From an uncultured bacterium (GTDB lineage Bacteria; Patescibacteriota; Minisyncoccia; UBA6257; UBA9933), in assembly GCA_913009635.1 (NCBI GenBank), contig CAJVXI010000003.1, positions 1 through 52,822 on the forward strand: a stretch of 52,822 bases of DNA, given 5' to 3'. Positions 37,580 through 47,144 of this stretch are shown here, in pieces; the stretch's first letter is position 1; every line of letters starts with the position of its first letter. The notes below the pieces were generated by a model. That model had not been told where the DNA came from and did not search any database. It saw only the letters and a program-made list of their open reading frames with translations. The position numbers were made by a program, and so were the translations under genes.

Positions 37580-38695
37580 TCAACTGGATTTTATTGGCAT
37601 TATAATATAAAAATATGATATGTCATCCGGCGATTTAATTACTGCCGGTTTATTGTTGCCATTTAATCCAATAACAACATCTTCTGAATTTAAGTTTTTA
37701 AGTCCGTCCAAAAGAAAGCGCCAATTAAAAACAATTTCTAAGGATGGCCCTTTAATTTTAGCGGGAATTAAGTATTGATTTTCTCCTACGCCTTGACCAG
37801 TGGAATAAACTTCAATATTTTTTGTTTTTTCTTTAATACTTATTTTTATTTCACTAAGCCGGTCAATAAAAGTGCTTGTAAGTTTTACGGCATTAATTAA
37901 TTGTTCTCTGTTAATAATTATTTCTGTTTCTGTTGATTCTGGAATAATCGCTTGATAATCGGGGAAATCCCCGCTAATTAATCGTGAAATAATTTCTAAG
38001 TCATTATTTTTAAATAAAACTTGATTAGCATCAAAATAAATTAAAATTTTATCATCGTTTTCTTTAATTATTCGTATTACTTCTTGAATAGTTTTTAATG
38101 GAATAATTGTTTTAAGTTGTTTGTTAATTTGGGTTTTAAATTGATTATTGGAAATTGTTTTTTCTGACAATCTAAAACTATCAGTTGCCGCTAATTTAAG
38201 TGAATTGATTTGAAAATCAAAAAACACGCCGTTAAGTTCTGGCCTAATATTAGACATTTGAGCGGCACTAATTATTGAACATAAAGATTGTTTTAATATT
38301 GATGTTGAAATTTCTAAAAAATTTTGTTCGTTGTTAATTTTTGGTATAATTGGAAATTCCTCTTTTTTAATTCCTTGAATTTTAGCCTGATAATTATCGG
38401 TTTTAATTATTAAATTATTATTTTTAACTTCTAAATTAATTCTTTCTGTTTGAAGATTATTAATTATTGAACTAAAAATATTAATTGGAATTGTTAATCC
38501 ACCTTCTTCAATTATTTTTCCTGAAATAAAATTAGTAATGGCTAATTCTAAATTTGTTGCTGATAATTTAATTTTATTATCTGTGGTTTCAATTAAAAAA
38601 TTTTTTAAAATTGGCAAATTTAAATTTTCTCCGACAATTTTATCAATTTTATTTAATCCCTCTTTTAAGTTACTTCTAAGTATTATTAATTTCAT
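37580..38695 (-). CDS. dnaN: DNA polymerase III beta sliding clamp
   Basis: MKLIILRSNLKEGLNKIDKIVGENLNLPILKNFLIET ... GVFFDFQINSLKLAATDSFRLSEK ... YIIMPIK. Confidence 0.93.
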   Translation of the reverse strand: MKLIILRSNLKEGLNKIDKIVGENLNLPILKNFLIETTDNKIKLSATNLELAITNFISGKIIEEGGLTIPINIFSSIINNLQTERINLEVKNNNLIIKTDNYQAKIQGIKKEEFPIIPKINNEQNFLEISTSILKQSLCSIISAAQMSNIRPELNGVFFDFQINSLKLAATDSFRLSEKTISNNQFKTQINKQLKTIIPLKTIQEVIRIIKENDDKILIYFDANQVLFKNNDLEIISRLISGDFPDYQAIIPESTETEIIINREQLINAVKLTSTFIDRLSEIKISIKEKTKNIEVYSTGQGVGENQYLIPAKIKGPSLEIVFNWRFLLDGLKNLNSEDVVIGLNGNNKPAVIKSPDDISYFYIIMPIKSS

Positions 38696-38803
38696 AATAG
38701 TATTAGTAGTGGCTGTTAATAAGTTGATAAGTTAATAAATATCAACTTATCAATTAAATAATTTAACGACCTAGTTTTAATATTCTGTGGAAAAATATAG
38801 AAT

Positions 38804-40171
38804 TTATTGTTTATAAATTAACTCTTTAATTAATATGACTTTTTGGTTTAAATCACGATTTTTATTGATTTCTTCAGAGATTTTTTCATATGAATGAATG
38901 GCTGTGCTGTGGTCTCTTTTCCCCATCTTTTCCCCAATATTTGGATAGGATAAACTCAGGATATCCCTTAAAAGAAATATTGCTATTTGACGGGGCTCAA
39001 CAATCTCTTTTCTTCTAGAGCGGGCGGTTAATTCATTTGGGGTTGTTTCAAAAAATTCAGCAACCACCTTAATTACTTGATTAGGGCTGATATTTTTAAA
39101 AGATTGTTGAATAGAGGAATCTATAATTTCTTCAATTATAGCGGGTGTTAAATCATCACTTTTGTTTTCTCGATAAAAGGTAATTTTATTTAAAATTCCT
39201 TCAATTTCACGAACGTTTTTTCTTACTTTATTAGCGATTAATCCACAAAGATCGTCTGATAAAGCGCTATTTTGTTCTTGAAGCTTGGTTTTGATGATTG
39301 CTACCCTCATCTCATAGTCAGGTAAGCCGATATCGGCAATCATCCCTCCCAAAAAACGTGAGCGTAGCCGTTCTTCCAGTGTTGGAATGGCGGCTGGCGG
39401 TCTGTCAGACGAGATAATTATTTGTTTATTATTTTCATAAAGAGCATTAAAGGTATGGAAAAACTCTTCTTCGCTTCGCTCTTTTCCCCCAATAAATTGA
39501 ATGTCGTCAATAATTAAAACGTCAATATTACGATATCTGCTTTTAATATCATCCATTCGTTTGTTTCGAATTCCCCAAATTACTTCATTAACAAATTTTT
39601 CCGATGGCACGTATTTTGTTTTTATTCTATTTTTATAAAGTTGTTTAATTTCGTTGCCGATAGCTTGGATTAAATGAGTTTTCCCCAATCCGACACCTCC
39701 ATAAATAAAAAATGGATTATATTTTTTACCAACATCTTTAATTATTGCCGAAGCAGCTGCGTAAGCCAATTCATTAGAAGAGCCAACAACAAAAGAATTA
39801 AAATTATAACGTGGATGTAAATTAGTTTCGGGATCTATTTTTAATTCTGGAAAGCTTGGATGTGATTTATTAATTTTTTCGTGTTGGGTGTTGCGAATTT
39901 TTAACGCAGGCTCTTTGGTTGGTCCCGTTATAACGGTATATTTAATTCCTTTAATGGTTTCATCTAATGAGCGAAGAATACCCAATATGATTTTGTGATA
40001 TTTATTTTCTACCCATTCTTTAGCAAAGTTATTAGCTAAGCCAATTATTATTTGTCCTTCTTTATTTTTTTCAATTAGTTGGCTGTTTTTTAGCCAGGTC
40101 AGAAAATTAGGACGTGAAATTTGAAGTTCTAGCTCTGATAAAGTTGTTTGCCAAAGTTTTTTTAAGTCCAT
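38804..40171 (-). CDS. dnaA: Chromosomal replication initiator DnaA
   Basis: NPFFIYGGVGLGKTHLIQAIGNE, LIIDDIQFIGGKERSEEEFFHTFNAL, KMGKRDHSTAIHSYEKI. Confidence 0.97.
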   Translation of the reverse strand: MDLKKLWQTTLSELELQISRPNFLTWLKNSQLIEKNKEGQIIIGLANNFAKEWVENKYHKIILGILRSLDETIKGIKYTVITGPTKEPALKIRNTQHEKINKSHPSFPELKIDPETNLHPRYNFNSFVVGSSNELAYAAASAIIKDVGKKYNPFFIYGGVGLGKTHLIQAIGNEIKQLYKNRIKTKYVPSEKFVNEVIWGIRNKRMDDIKSRYRNIDVLIIDDIQFIGGKERSEEEFFHTFNALYENNKQIIISSDRPPAAIPTLEERLRSRFLGGMIADIGLPDYEMRVAIIKTKLQEQNSALSDDLCGLIANKVRKNVREIEGILNKITFYRENKSDDLTPAIIEEIIDSSIQQSFKNISPNQVIKVVAEFFETTPNELTARSRRKEIVEPRQIAIFLLRDILSLSYPNIGEKMGKRDHSTAIHSYEKISEEINKNRDLNQKVILIKELIYKQ

Positions 40172-40487
40172 AGTTATTTTGTTTTTTACAAAACTACAAA
40201 ATTGTGTGAAAGTACGAAAATTAATTTCGTGATTTTATGTGATTTCGTATTTTTATATGATTGTTTAATTATTATTTTAATTCTGCAATTAGTCAAATAC
40301 GGAAATGTATTAAACTTGTTGATTATTTGTGGAAAACTTTTTTGAATTTTTAATATAACATATTGATTAAATTAGAAAAATGCTTTATTATATAAAGATT
40401 CAAATATAATTATTAATCTTTGGTTATTATAGCTTTGGCTATTGCAATTTTTGTCAATAGTCATCGTCAATAGTCATTGTAATTATT
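40172..40487. promoter_or_regulatory. Candidate replication origin region between dnaA and rpmH
   Basis: AT-rich divergent intergenic region in the conserved rpmH/dnaA context; one weak DnaA-box-like TGTGGAAAA. Confidence 0.4.
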
Positions 40488-40622
40488 TTGTCTATCACTT
40501 ATCAGCCCAAAAAAAGAAAAAGACGTCGAACACATGGATTTTTAAAAAGATCTCGTTCAGTAGGCGGAAGGAACACCTTACAAAAAAGGCGGCAAAAAGG
40601 AAGAAAGAAAATTTCGGTATGA
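40488..40622 (+). CDS. rpmH: 50S ribosomal protein L34
   Basis: TTG start: [44 protein letters not shown]; not in supplied ORF track. Confidence 0.9.
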   Translation: MSITYQPKKRKRRRTHGFLKRSRSVGGRNTLQKRRQKGRKKISV

Positions 40623-40629
40623 TTTTTAA

Positions 40630-40770
40630 ATCTCAAATTACAAGCACCAAATTTTAAATAAGCACCAATGACCAAAATCTCAATGACCAAAACCCGTCGT
40701 GTTTAGTCCGCCAGTTGGCGGATGGAATTTATTTGTGATTTGGAATTTGTGATTTGGAATTTATTTTTAT
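40630..40770. repeat. Interspersed palindromic repeat, family B
   Basis: CAAATTACAAGCACCAAATTTTAAATAAGCACCAATGACCAAAATCTCAATGACCAAAACCCGTCGTGTTTAG ... GGAATTTATTTGTGATTTGGAATTTGTGATTTGGAATTT. Confidence 0.78.
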
Positions 40771-41097
40771 ATGTTGTCTAAAAAATACCGTTTACCGATT
40801 CAAGAATTTTTAGGAAAGAGCTCTAAAAGTGTTAGGGGCGTATATTTTACAATCAAATCTAAAACTAATAATTTGTTGTTTAGTCGATTCGGCGTGGTTA
40901 TAAGTAGAAAGATAAGCAAGAGCGCGGTAAGACGTAATAAAATAAAAAGAATTATTTTCGATTTTATTAGATTCAAAGAATACTATTTAAAAGCTGGAAA
41001 AGATGTATTGGTTATCGTATCTCCACAAGTCAGTAAGTTGACGAAAATAGAGATAGAGGGAGAGCTGGAGAACATGTTAATAAAATGTAAAATTTAA
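40771..41097 (+). CDS. rnpA: Ribonuclease P protein component
   Basis: LFSRFGVVISRKISKSAVRRNKIKRIIFDFIR ... GKDVLVIVSPQ, position after rpmH. Confidence 0.9.
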   Translation: MLSKKYRLPIQEFLGKSSKSVRGVYFTIKSKTNNLLFSRFGVVISRKISKSAVRRNKIKRIIFDFIRFKEYYLKAGKDVLVIVSPQVSKLTKIEIEGELENMLIKCKI

Positions 41098-41210
41098 AAA
41101 TCAAAAATCAAAATGACAATGCAAAATTCTAAAATAAGTTATAAATAAAAACAACTTTAACATTTTAACTTGTCATTTTACATTTTGATATTTACATTTT
41201 TAATTTTTAT
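41083..41210. repeat. Interspersed palindromic repeat, family C, no cargo
   Basis: AAATGTAAAATTTAAAAATCAAAAATCAAAATGACAATGCAAAATTC ... CTTGTCATTTTACATTTTGATATTTACATTTTT; overlaps the rnpA stop. Confidence 0.78.
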
Positions 41211-41212
41211 CT

Positions 41213-41941
41213 ATGGCTAATTTATTTCATGAAATTTTATATCGTCCTCTATTTAACGCTTTAATTTTTTTATACCAAAATTTTTCTTTTCACGATCTTG
41301 GTATTGCTATTATTCTCCTGACTTTTTTAATTAGGCTAATTTTATTCCCTTTGTTTTATAAGGGCGCTAAGGATCAGGCGATTATGCAGCGCTTGGCGCC
41401 AAAAATTAAAGAAATTCAACGTAATCATAAACATAATAAAGAAAAACAAGCTCAAGCAATGTTAGCGCTTTATCGTCTTCATCGAGTTAACCCCTTTTCC
41501 AGTTTTTTGTTACTTATTGTCCAATTACCGATTATAATAGCTTTATATCGAGTTTTTTTACGGGGGCTTTCAAGCGATTCATTTAATATCTTATATTCTT
41601 TTATTGTTCAGCCGGATTCGTTAAATCTTTTTTCCTTAGGAATAATTGATTTAAGCACTCGTAATATTTTTGTTATAATTTTAGCGGTTGTTGCCCAATA
41701 TTTTCAGGGGAGATTGTCGCTTGCTCAAAATAAAAGCAGCGATACTAAATCATTGTCTCCTATGGAAAAAATGGGCAGGCAAATGGTTTTTATGGGTCCA
41801 GTCTTAACATTTGTTTTTTTATACGTGTTTAATCTACCGTCAGCTGTTGGTCTTTATTGGTTAACAACAACAGCATTTTCAGTTGTTCAACAGGTAGCAA
41901 TTAATAAACAATTAAAACAAAATGGAGAACTTACAAAATAA
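41213..41941 (+). CDS. yidC: Membrane protein insertase YidC/Oxa1
   Basis: LGIAIILLTFLIRLILFPLFYKGAKDQAIMQRLAPKIKEIQ ... LPSAVGLYWLTTTAFSVVQQ. Confidence 0.93.
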   Translation: MANLFHEILYRPLFNALIFLYQNFSFHDLGIAIILLTFLIRLILFPLFYKGAKDQAIMQRLAPKIKEIQRNHKHNKEKQAQAMLALYRLHRVNPFSSFLLLIVQLPIIIALYRVFLRGLSSDSFNILYSFIVQPDSLNLFSLGIIDLSTRNIFVIILAVVAQYFQGRLSLAQNKSSDTKSLSPMEKMGRQMVFMGPVLTFVFLYVFNLPSAVGLYWLTTTAFSVVQQVAINKQLKQNGELTK

Positions 41942-42350
41942 ACTTCAAAAACTTATTAAGCTAATGGGATTCGATGATTTCTCGATTAGTTATGACGCAG
42001 ATGGCAGTCGTTTTTTAATTTTTCTTAACGAAGGTGAAGATTTTAAGAAATTTTTACCATTTTTTGTAGCCGACTTAAATCATTTAGCTAAATTAATTGC
42101 AAAAAAAGATAAACTGGAAACGGTTTTTGTTGATGTAAATAATTACCGGCGTGAGCGTGAAAATTTAATTTTAGAGTTAGCCAGAGCGACTGCTAGAAAA
42201 GTTGTTGCTACAAACGAGGAGATTTCCTTGCCAATAATGAATGCTTATGAACGCCGATTAGTTCACTTGGAATTAGTTGGTCGACCAGATATAAGTACCG
42301 AGAGCACAGGAGAAGGCAAAGAGAGACGCGTGGTGATTAAACCGATTTAG
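41922..42350 (+). CDS. Jag/KhpB R3H-domain RNA-binding protein
   Basis: VDVNNYRRERENLILELARATARKV ... LPIMNAYERRLVHLELVGRPDISTESTGEGKERRVVIKP. Confidence 0.92.
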   Translation: MENLQNKLQKLIKLMGFDDFSISYDADGSRFLIFLNEGEDFKKFLPFFVADLNHLAKLIAKKDKLETVFVDVNNYRRERENLILELARATARKVVATNEEISLPIMNAYERRLVHLELVGRPDISTESTGEGKERRVVIKPI

Positions 42351-42756
42351 TTAGCCACTAGCCACTAGTATACCAATATGATAAATTCGTATAAAGATTT
42401 AATTGTTTGGCAAAAATCTTTTAATTTAGTTATAGAAATTTATAGATTAACTAATTTATTCCCGAAATCAGAAATTTACGGCTTAGTTGCCCAAATTCGC
42501 CGCTGTGCTGTTTCTATTCCCTCTAATATTGCAGAAGGTTTTGTAAGAAAACATCGAAAAGAATACGCTCAATTTATTTCTATTGCCTTTGGATCTGGCG
42601 CAGAATTGGAAACTCAGCTATTATTATCAAAGGCATTAAAAATGATGCCAGAAAAAGAATTTGTTAAATCAGAAGAATTATTAAATGAAATAATGAAAAT
42701 GTTAAATTCATTATTAACATCTTTAAGAAATTAACGTACTAGTGGCTAGTCGCTAA
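42351..42756. mobile_element. Inverted-repeat-flanked element (family A arms) carrying a four-helix-bundle ORF
   Basis: 42351-42370 TTAGCCACTAGCCACTAGTA versus 42737-42756 reverse complement TTAGCGACTAGCCACTAGTA, 19/20 identity. Confidence 0.75.
42378..42734 (+). CDS. Four-helix-bundle protein, S23/23S rRNA-intervening-sequence family
   Basis: YKDLIVWQKSFNLVIEIYRLTNLFPKSEIYGLVAQIRRCAVSIPSNIAEGFVRKHRKEYAQFISIAFGSGAELETQL. Confidence 0.92.
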   Translation: MINSYKDLIVWQKSFNLVIEIYRLTNLFPKSEIYGLVAQIRRCAVSIPSNIAEGFVRKHRKEYAQFISIAFGSGAELETQLLLSKALKMMPEKEFVKSEELLNEIMKMLNSLLTSLRN

Positions 42757-43885
42757 TCACTAATTTGTAAAGTATATTATCGTAGCGGTTGATAAACAGA
42801 AGCTGATTGTCTAAGATCGATAAACGAAAAGCGTCAATAGCTGATTTTGTTTCAGTGTAAATTATTTCAAATGTATTTTGTTCAATGTCCATTTCGTAAA
42901 TAAAATCTTCAAAATAGACGTTTCTTTTTAGATAATCATCCGGCAAAATTGGTTCTTGCGTTGAGCTGTGTGTCTGAGGAATAGCGCAATATATTTTATT
43001 TAAAGTGAGTAGGCACTTATTTGGCAATGTTGAGAAGTCAAAATTTGCTTGAGTTATTCCGTCGTCATTAATTAAATCCAAAGAAGAATTTCTTTTTTGG
43101 TCAACAAAGAATTTTATTCCTAAACTTCCGTCAGCTGACCAATTGGTCATTAAACCTCTTCCAGAGGCTATTTTTTTAAGAGTTTTATTTGTTATATTTA
43201 TTGACCAGATATCAGAATCAATTTGAGAAGATGGTTTTGGAAGCAGTAAAATATTTTCATTGGTTAGCCACTTTAGCTCAAGGTCTTTTTGGGAAAGAGA
43301 AATAATTTTAGTTGTTTTTGTTTCAGATATGTTTTTTGTGATTAAATCGCTTTTTCCGTTGTTGGTTTTCAGATAGGCAATTTTTTTGCTGTCTGGAGAA
43401 AAATCAGCTGCTGTAATTTCAGAAGGAAGTAATTCCCAAATTCTTTCAACTGCATTAAAGATATTAAATTGCGGTGAATCTCTTTTTCCGTATTTTATCA
43501 AAATTCTTTCGCCGTTGGCGCTGCTTTTTATTAATTGAATATTTTCTATTGGCTGAGAACTGATAATTTCATCTTCGGCGTTTTCTATAATTTTGAATAT
43601 TTTACCGTCTTGAGTAATATAGAAGATTTCGGCGGAGATAGTCAGTCCGCCTTCATCAAGGTTATGTCGGATGAAGTAATCAAAAATTGTCTGATCGCTG
43701 ATACTTTTTAGATTAGATGTTGGAGGTATCGGCGATATTGGAGGTGCAGGCGCGGTAATTATTGGAATTGTTGGAGATGTTGGCGGTGTTAAAATTTCCT
43801 GGGATTTTTTCCATGCAAAATAAATTCCACCTGCCAAAGCCAGAATACCAAAGATAACGCCGATTATAATGATTATTTTTCTCAT
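42746..43885 (-). CDS. Membrane-anchored TolB/beta-propeller-like protein
   Basis: N-terminal TM and Pro-rich linker; ADFSPDSKKIAYLK, TNWSADGSLGIK repeats. Confidence 0.6.
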   Translation of the reverse strand: MRKIIIIIGVIFGILALAGGIYFAWKKSQEILTPPTSPTIPIITAPAPPISPIPPTSNLKSISDQTIFDYFIRHNLDEGGLTISAEIFYITQDGKIFKIIENAEDEIISSQPIENIQLIKSSANGERILIKYGKRDSPQFNIFNAVERIWELLPSEITAADFSPDSKKIAYLKTNNGKSDLITKNISETKTTKIISLSQKDLELKWLTNENILLLPKPSSQIDSDIWSINITNKTLKKIASGRGLMTNWSADGSLGIKFFVDQKRNSSLDLINDDGITQANFDFSTLPNKCLLTLNKIYCAIPQTHSSTQEPILPDDYLKRNVYFEDFIYEMDIEQNTFEIIYTETKSAIDAFRLSILDNQLLFINRYDNILYKLVISD

Positions 43886-43908
43886 ATTTTAAATATTGCG
43901 TTATTTAA

Positions 43909-44340
43909 TTACCATTCTCCGCTAGCGCCACCTCCTTTAAATTCTCCGCCACCCCCACCTTTAAATGTGCCAGCTTCATCCATTGCTTTTTCGATAGACT
44001 CTTGTGTTTTTCCTAATTTTACCAAGTCAGGATTAATAGTATAAAGAATCAGATAGGCGCCTAATAAAAGCGCTAAGCCCCAAATAGCGCCAGTAAACCA
44101 TGCTTTGGCATCTTGCTGTTTTGACGCATTACCGGCGGAAACCGTATATAAAATTCCACCGTAAACCATTACTCCTAAGGCAATAACTCCGACTACGCCT
44201 AAAGCCCAAATATAAACACTACTTACCATTCCTGCCGGTTTTGTTTCGCCTGACCAAGGGTAATCTATACTAGCAGCAACTCCAAGCAGAGGGAAAAGCG
44301 CAATGACAATTATAAAAATTTTTAAAATTATTTTTTTCAT
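43909..44340 (-). CDS. TrbC/VirB2-type pilin-like protein
   Basis: Signal peptide, two TM helices (VSSVYIWALGVVGVIALGVMVYGGILYTVSAG; WGLALLLGAYLILYTINPDL), Gly-rich tail. Confidence 0.7.
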   Translation of the reverse strand: MKKIILKIFIIVIALFPLLGVAASIDYPWSGETKPAGMVSSVYIWALGVVGVIALGVMVYGGILYTVSAGNASKQQDAKAWFTGAIWGLALLLGAYLILYTINPDLVKLGKTQESIEKAMDEAGTFKGGGGGEFKGGGASGEW

Positions 44341-44352
44341 ATATTGATATTA

Positions 44353-45057
44353 TTATTTTATTTGTAATTGAATATTCTTATTTGCAAATTCAAATTGATT
44401 AGCGATATTTTTAATTATCGCTTTAAGATTTATAACGGTTCCTGGCGGAGTTTGCGTATTAATACTTAAACTAAGTTCTTGCGGGTTTTCGGTAATATCA
44501 GCTACTTGCTCATTAGCCCACCATTCAAAAGAAAGTTCGCCTAAATCTTTAATATTAAAAAAGAATGGAAAAACATGGAATAAATTTTCCCCAGCGCTAA
44601 TTTTTTGTTCAGTATAAGGCGCGTCGATTATAGCTTCCGGCATAACTATTGGAATATGAATAATTTTATATAAAGCGTTCGCGCTATAATCAACAACGGC
44701 AATTTTTACTTCAATATCGTTTCCTCGAAAATTATTATTGATAAATTGTAAGGATTTTATTCCTAAGCCGCTGTCTTCGTTTTTAAATAATTTATCGTTG
44801 ATATACCAACGGATTTTATTTTTTGAAAGATTAACGATTTTATTATTATTAATTAATTCAAAATTTATATTAATTGAAGAACCGCGAGTTGGAAAAACTT
44901 TGCCTTGGTACCAGTTTGGCACATAGCTGTCAGCTTGCCAAGAAGTAAGAAATTGGTGAGAAGCTCCAAAAGAAGAAAAAGGGAAGAAAAAAGAGAAAAG
45001 AAAAAATATGGCTAGAAATATGGAGATGTTTTTAAATTTTTTAATATTAGTATTCAT
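44353..45057 (-). CDS. Secreted protein of unknown function in secretion cluster
   Basis: Signal peptide and beta-rich domain. Confidence 0.55.
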   Translation of the reverse strand: MNTNIKKFKNISIFLAIFFLFSFFFPFSSFGASHQFLTSWQADSYVPNWYQGKVFPTRGSSININFELINNNKIVNLSKNKIRWYINDKLFKNEDSGLGIKSLQFINNNFRGNDIEVKIAVVDYSANALYKIIHIPIVMPEAIIDAPYTEQKISAGENLFHVFPFFFNIKDLGELSFEWWANEQVADITENPQELSLSINTQTPPGTVINLKAIIKNIANQFEFANKNIQLQIK

Positions 45058-45062
45058 TTTTA

Positions 45063-45395
45063 TTATTTTATTATTTTTACCGCTTTTGCCACTTTTACTC
45101 CCTCAGTAGTTGTTGGATGATTAGCTAAATAAATTGTAATAATTAAGCCAACCGTTCTCATAGGTAAGGCGCCTAAATATGGAATACATTCTAAAATATT
45201 AGTGGCTAAATCATAGGTTGACCTCACTCCTTTTATTCTAAAATAAAATTGAGTAACTGGGAAGGTTATAAGATCTAATATCAAAAAGTCGTCTAAACCG
45301 AAAAAAATCAATATTATGCCAATCAAGTCAGTAAATCCAATATACATTATCAATAAAATTGATTCTGGGAGTGATATGCATTTTTCATTATTCAT
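45063..45395 (-). CDS. Small membrane protein in secretion cluster
   Basis: Several hydrophobic helices. Confidence 0.55.
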   Translation of the reverse strand: MNNEKCISLPESILLIMYIGFTDLIGIILIFFGLDDFLILDLITFPVTQFYFRIKGVRSTYDLATNILECIPYLGALPMRTVGLIITIYLANHPTTTEGVKVAKAVKIIK

Positions 45396-45398
45396 AAT

Positions 45399-47144
45399 TT
45401 AGCTGTCTTTTTGTCCAAGTAATTGTTCCGGACTCGTTGTAATAACTTGGTCTTCAAAATAAGAAGCAATAATTTGAATTGATACGTGTTTTAAGCCCGC
45501 GAAGAATAGTCCTTCACCAATTGCCGCTTCTAATAATAATTGCTTTTCCGCTTCAGTAAGATTAAAAGTTTTAGCTATTAAATCTATGGTTGACGGCGCT
45601 TGTTTTAATAAAAGCTGCAAAGAAGAGTTGGTGATAATCGGCCGACCAAAAGGCGATTCAAGAAAATCAGCGACATTTTGAGTAATAGTAGTAAGTCCTA
45701 AATAATATTTTCTGCAGCGTTTTGCCAAACTAAAAAGAAAGGAAGCGCTGTCCGGGTATTTCATCATCCACCACGCCTCGTCAATAATCATAATTCGTTT
45801 TTTCATTTTGGCGCGAATAAGATTCCAGATAAAGTTAAGCACAATATACATGGCAATCGGCCTAAGTTGTTCTTCCAAATCGCGAATTGAGAAAACAATT
45901 AAACGGTTTTCAATGTCAATATTTGTTTGTTTGTTCGTGAAGCCAGAATAGCTTCCTCGAGTGTATTTTTCTAAACGCTGGGCTAATCCCAGAGCGCCTT
46001 TTGTATTTTCTAAGATAATTTGTAAATCTTCCAATGTTGGCGGTTGGACTTGGGTAAAATCTTTTTTCTCAGGCGTAATGTCTCGCGAAGCGTATGTTTC
46101 GGTAACCGCTCTATCTAAAAGAGCGTCTTCTTCGGGTGTAATTTCGCCAAGCATTAATTTTATCAGGCCGGTAAGATTAAGAATGTGCGATTTAAAAACA
46201 TCAGCAGCATCTTCATTTTCTGGAATAATAGGGATATCAAAGGGATTGATTTGATTTTCTGAAGTTAAGGAGATTTTAAAAAAGCTTCCGCCAACTGATT
46301 CAGTTAATTTTTGATATTCATTTTCTGGGTCAATAACTAAAACGTCAATCCCCATCATTAAAGAGCGGATAATTTCTATTTTAGTGGCGTAAGATTTACC
46401 AGCTCCGGCTTTAGCAAAAACAACCTGATTCGCGTTTTCTAAAGAAAAGCGGTCAAAAATTACTAAGGTATTATTATGACGATTAATACCGTAAAGAATT
46501 CCTTCGTCAGAAGTTAAATCAGTGGAAACAAATGGGAAAAATGAGGAAACAGGACCTGAATTAAGCGGAGTGTGGATGAGAAGCTTGTCTTGACCAAGAG
46601 GTAGTGTTGACTGAACTCCTTCTAATTGTTGGAAAATTGCCGGCTTAACGTAAACTAAATGGCTTTCAAATAAGGAGTTAATGCTTTCTTCTAAGCTATT
46701 AAGCTCTTCAATTGTTTCGCCGTAAATAGTGATATAAATTCCTACGTTAAATAATCGTTCCCTGGCTTGCTGAAGAGAATCTCGAAGTGATTCAATGTCT
46801 TGAAACGCGGTTTCTAAAAGTGGGTCTCTAACAAGACCTTTTTCTTGTTTTTCTAAAAGTTGAGCCTCAATTTGGGCGGTTTTTTTGCGTAGGCTTCTCA
46901 ATGCTATACTTGTGTCAACTGGGTGTATAAAAATGGAAATATCCAAAAGATTAGGAAGATTAATAATTGAATTAAACCAGCCGGTTGCCAGGTAGCGCGG
47001 GTAAGTAAAGATAAAAATTGTCTTCGCGAACTTATCGCCTAATTTTAAATAATTAGGATTGACTTCCATGGCTGCCGGCGCAATAACGTTTTTAATATCT
47101 TTTTCTCCAGCCGTATAAGGTTGAGGTATTTTAATCTTTTCCAT
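45399..47144 (-). CDS. VirB4-family conjugation/secretion ATPase
   Basis: VFAKAGAGKSYATKIEIIRSLMMGIDVLVIDPENEY, IMIIDEAWWMMKYPDSASFLFSLAKRCRKYYLGLTTITQNVADFL. Confidence 0.93.
   Translation of the reverse strand: MEKIKIPQPYTAGEKDIKNVIAPAAMEVNPNYLKLGDKFAKTIFIFTYPRYLATGWFNSIINLPNLLDISIFIHPVDTSIALRSLRKKTAQIEAQLLEKQEKGLVRDPLLETAFQDIESLRDSLQQARERLFNVGIYITIYGETIEELNSLEESINSLFESHLVYVKPAIFQQLEGVQSTLPLGQDKLLIHTPLNSGPVSSFFPFVSTDLTSDEGILYGINRHNNTLVIFDRFSLENANQVVFAKAGAGKSYATKIEIIRSLMMGIDVLVIDPENEYQKLTESVGGSFFKISLTSENQINPFDIPIIPENEDAADVFKSHILNLTGLIKLMLGEITPEEDALLDRAVTETYASRDITPEKKDFTQVQPPTLEDLQIILENTKGALGLAQRLEKYTRGSYSGFTNKQTNIDIENRLIVFSIRDLEEQLRPIAMYIVLNFIWNLIRAKMKKRIMIIDEAWWMMKYPDSASFLFSLAKRCRKYYLGLTTITQNVADFLESPFGRPIITNSSLQLLLKQAPSTIDLIAKTFNLTEAEKQLLLEAAIGEGLFFAGLKHVSIQIIASYFEDQVITTSPEQLLGQKDS

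Noticed and set aside
40442-40657. 71-aa + ORF at the rpmH locus
   Set aside because: Out of frame with the recognisable L34 sequence at 40488-40622.
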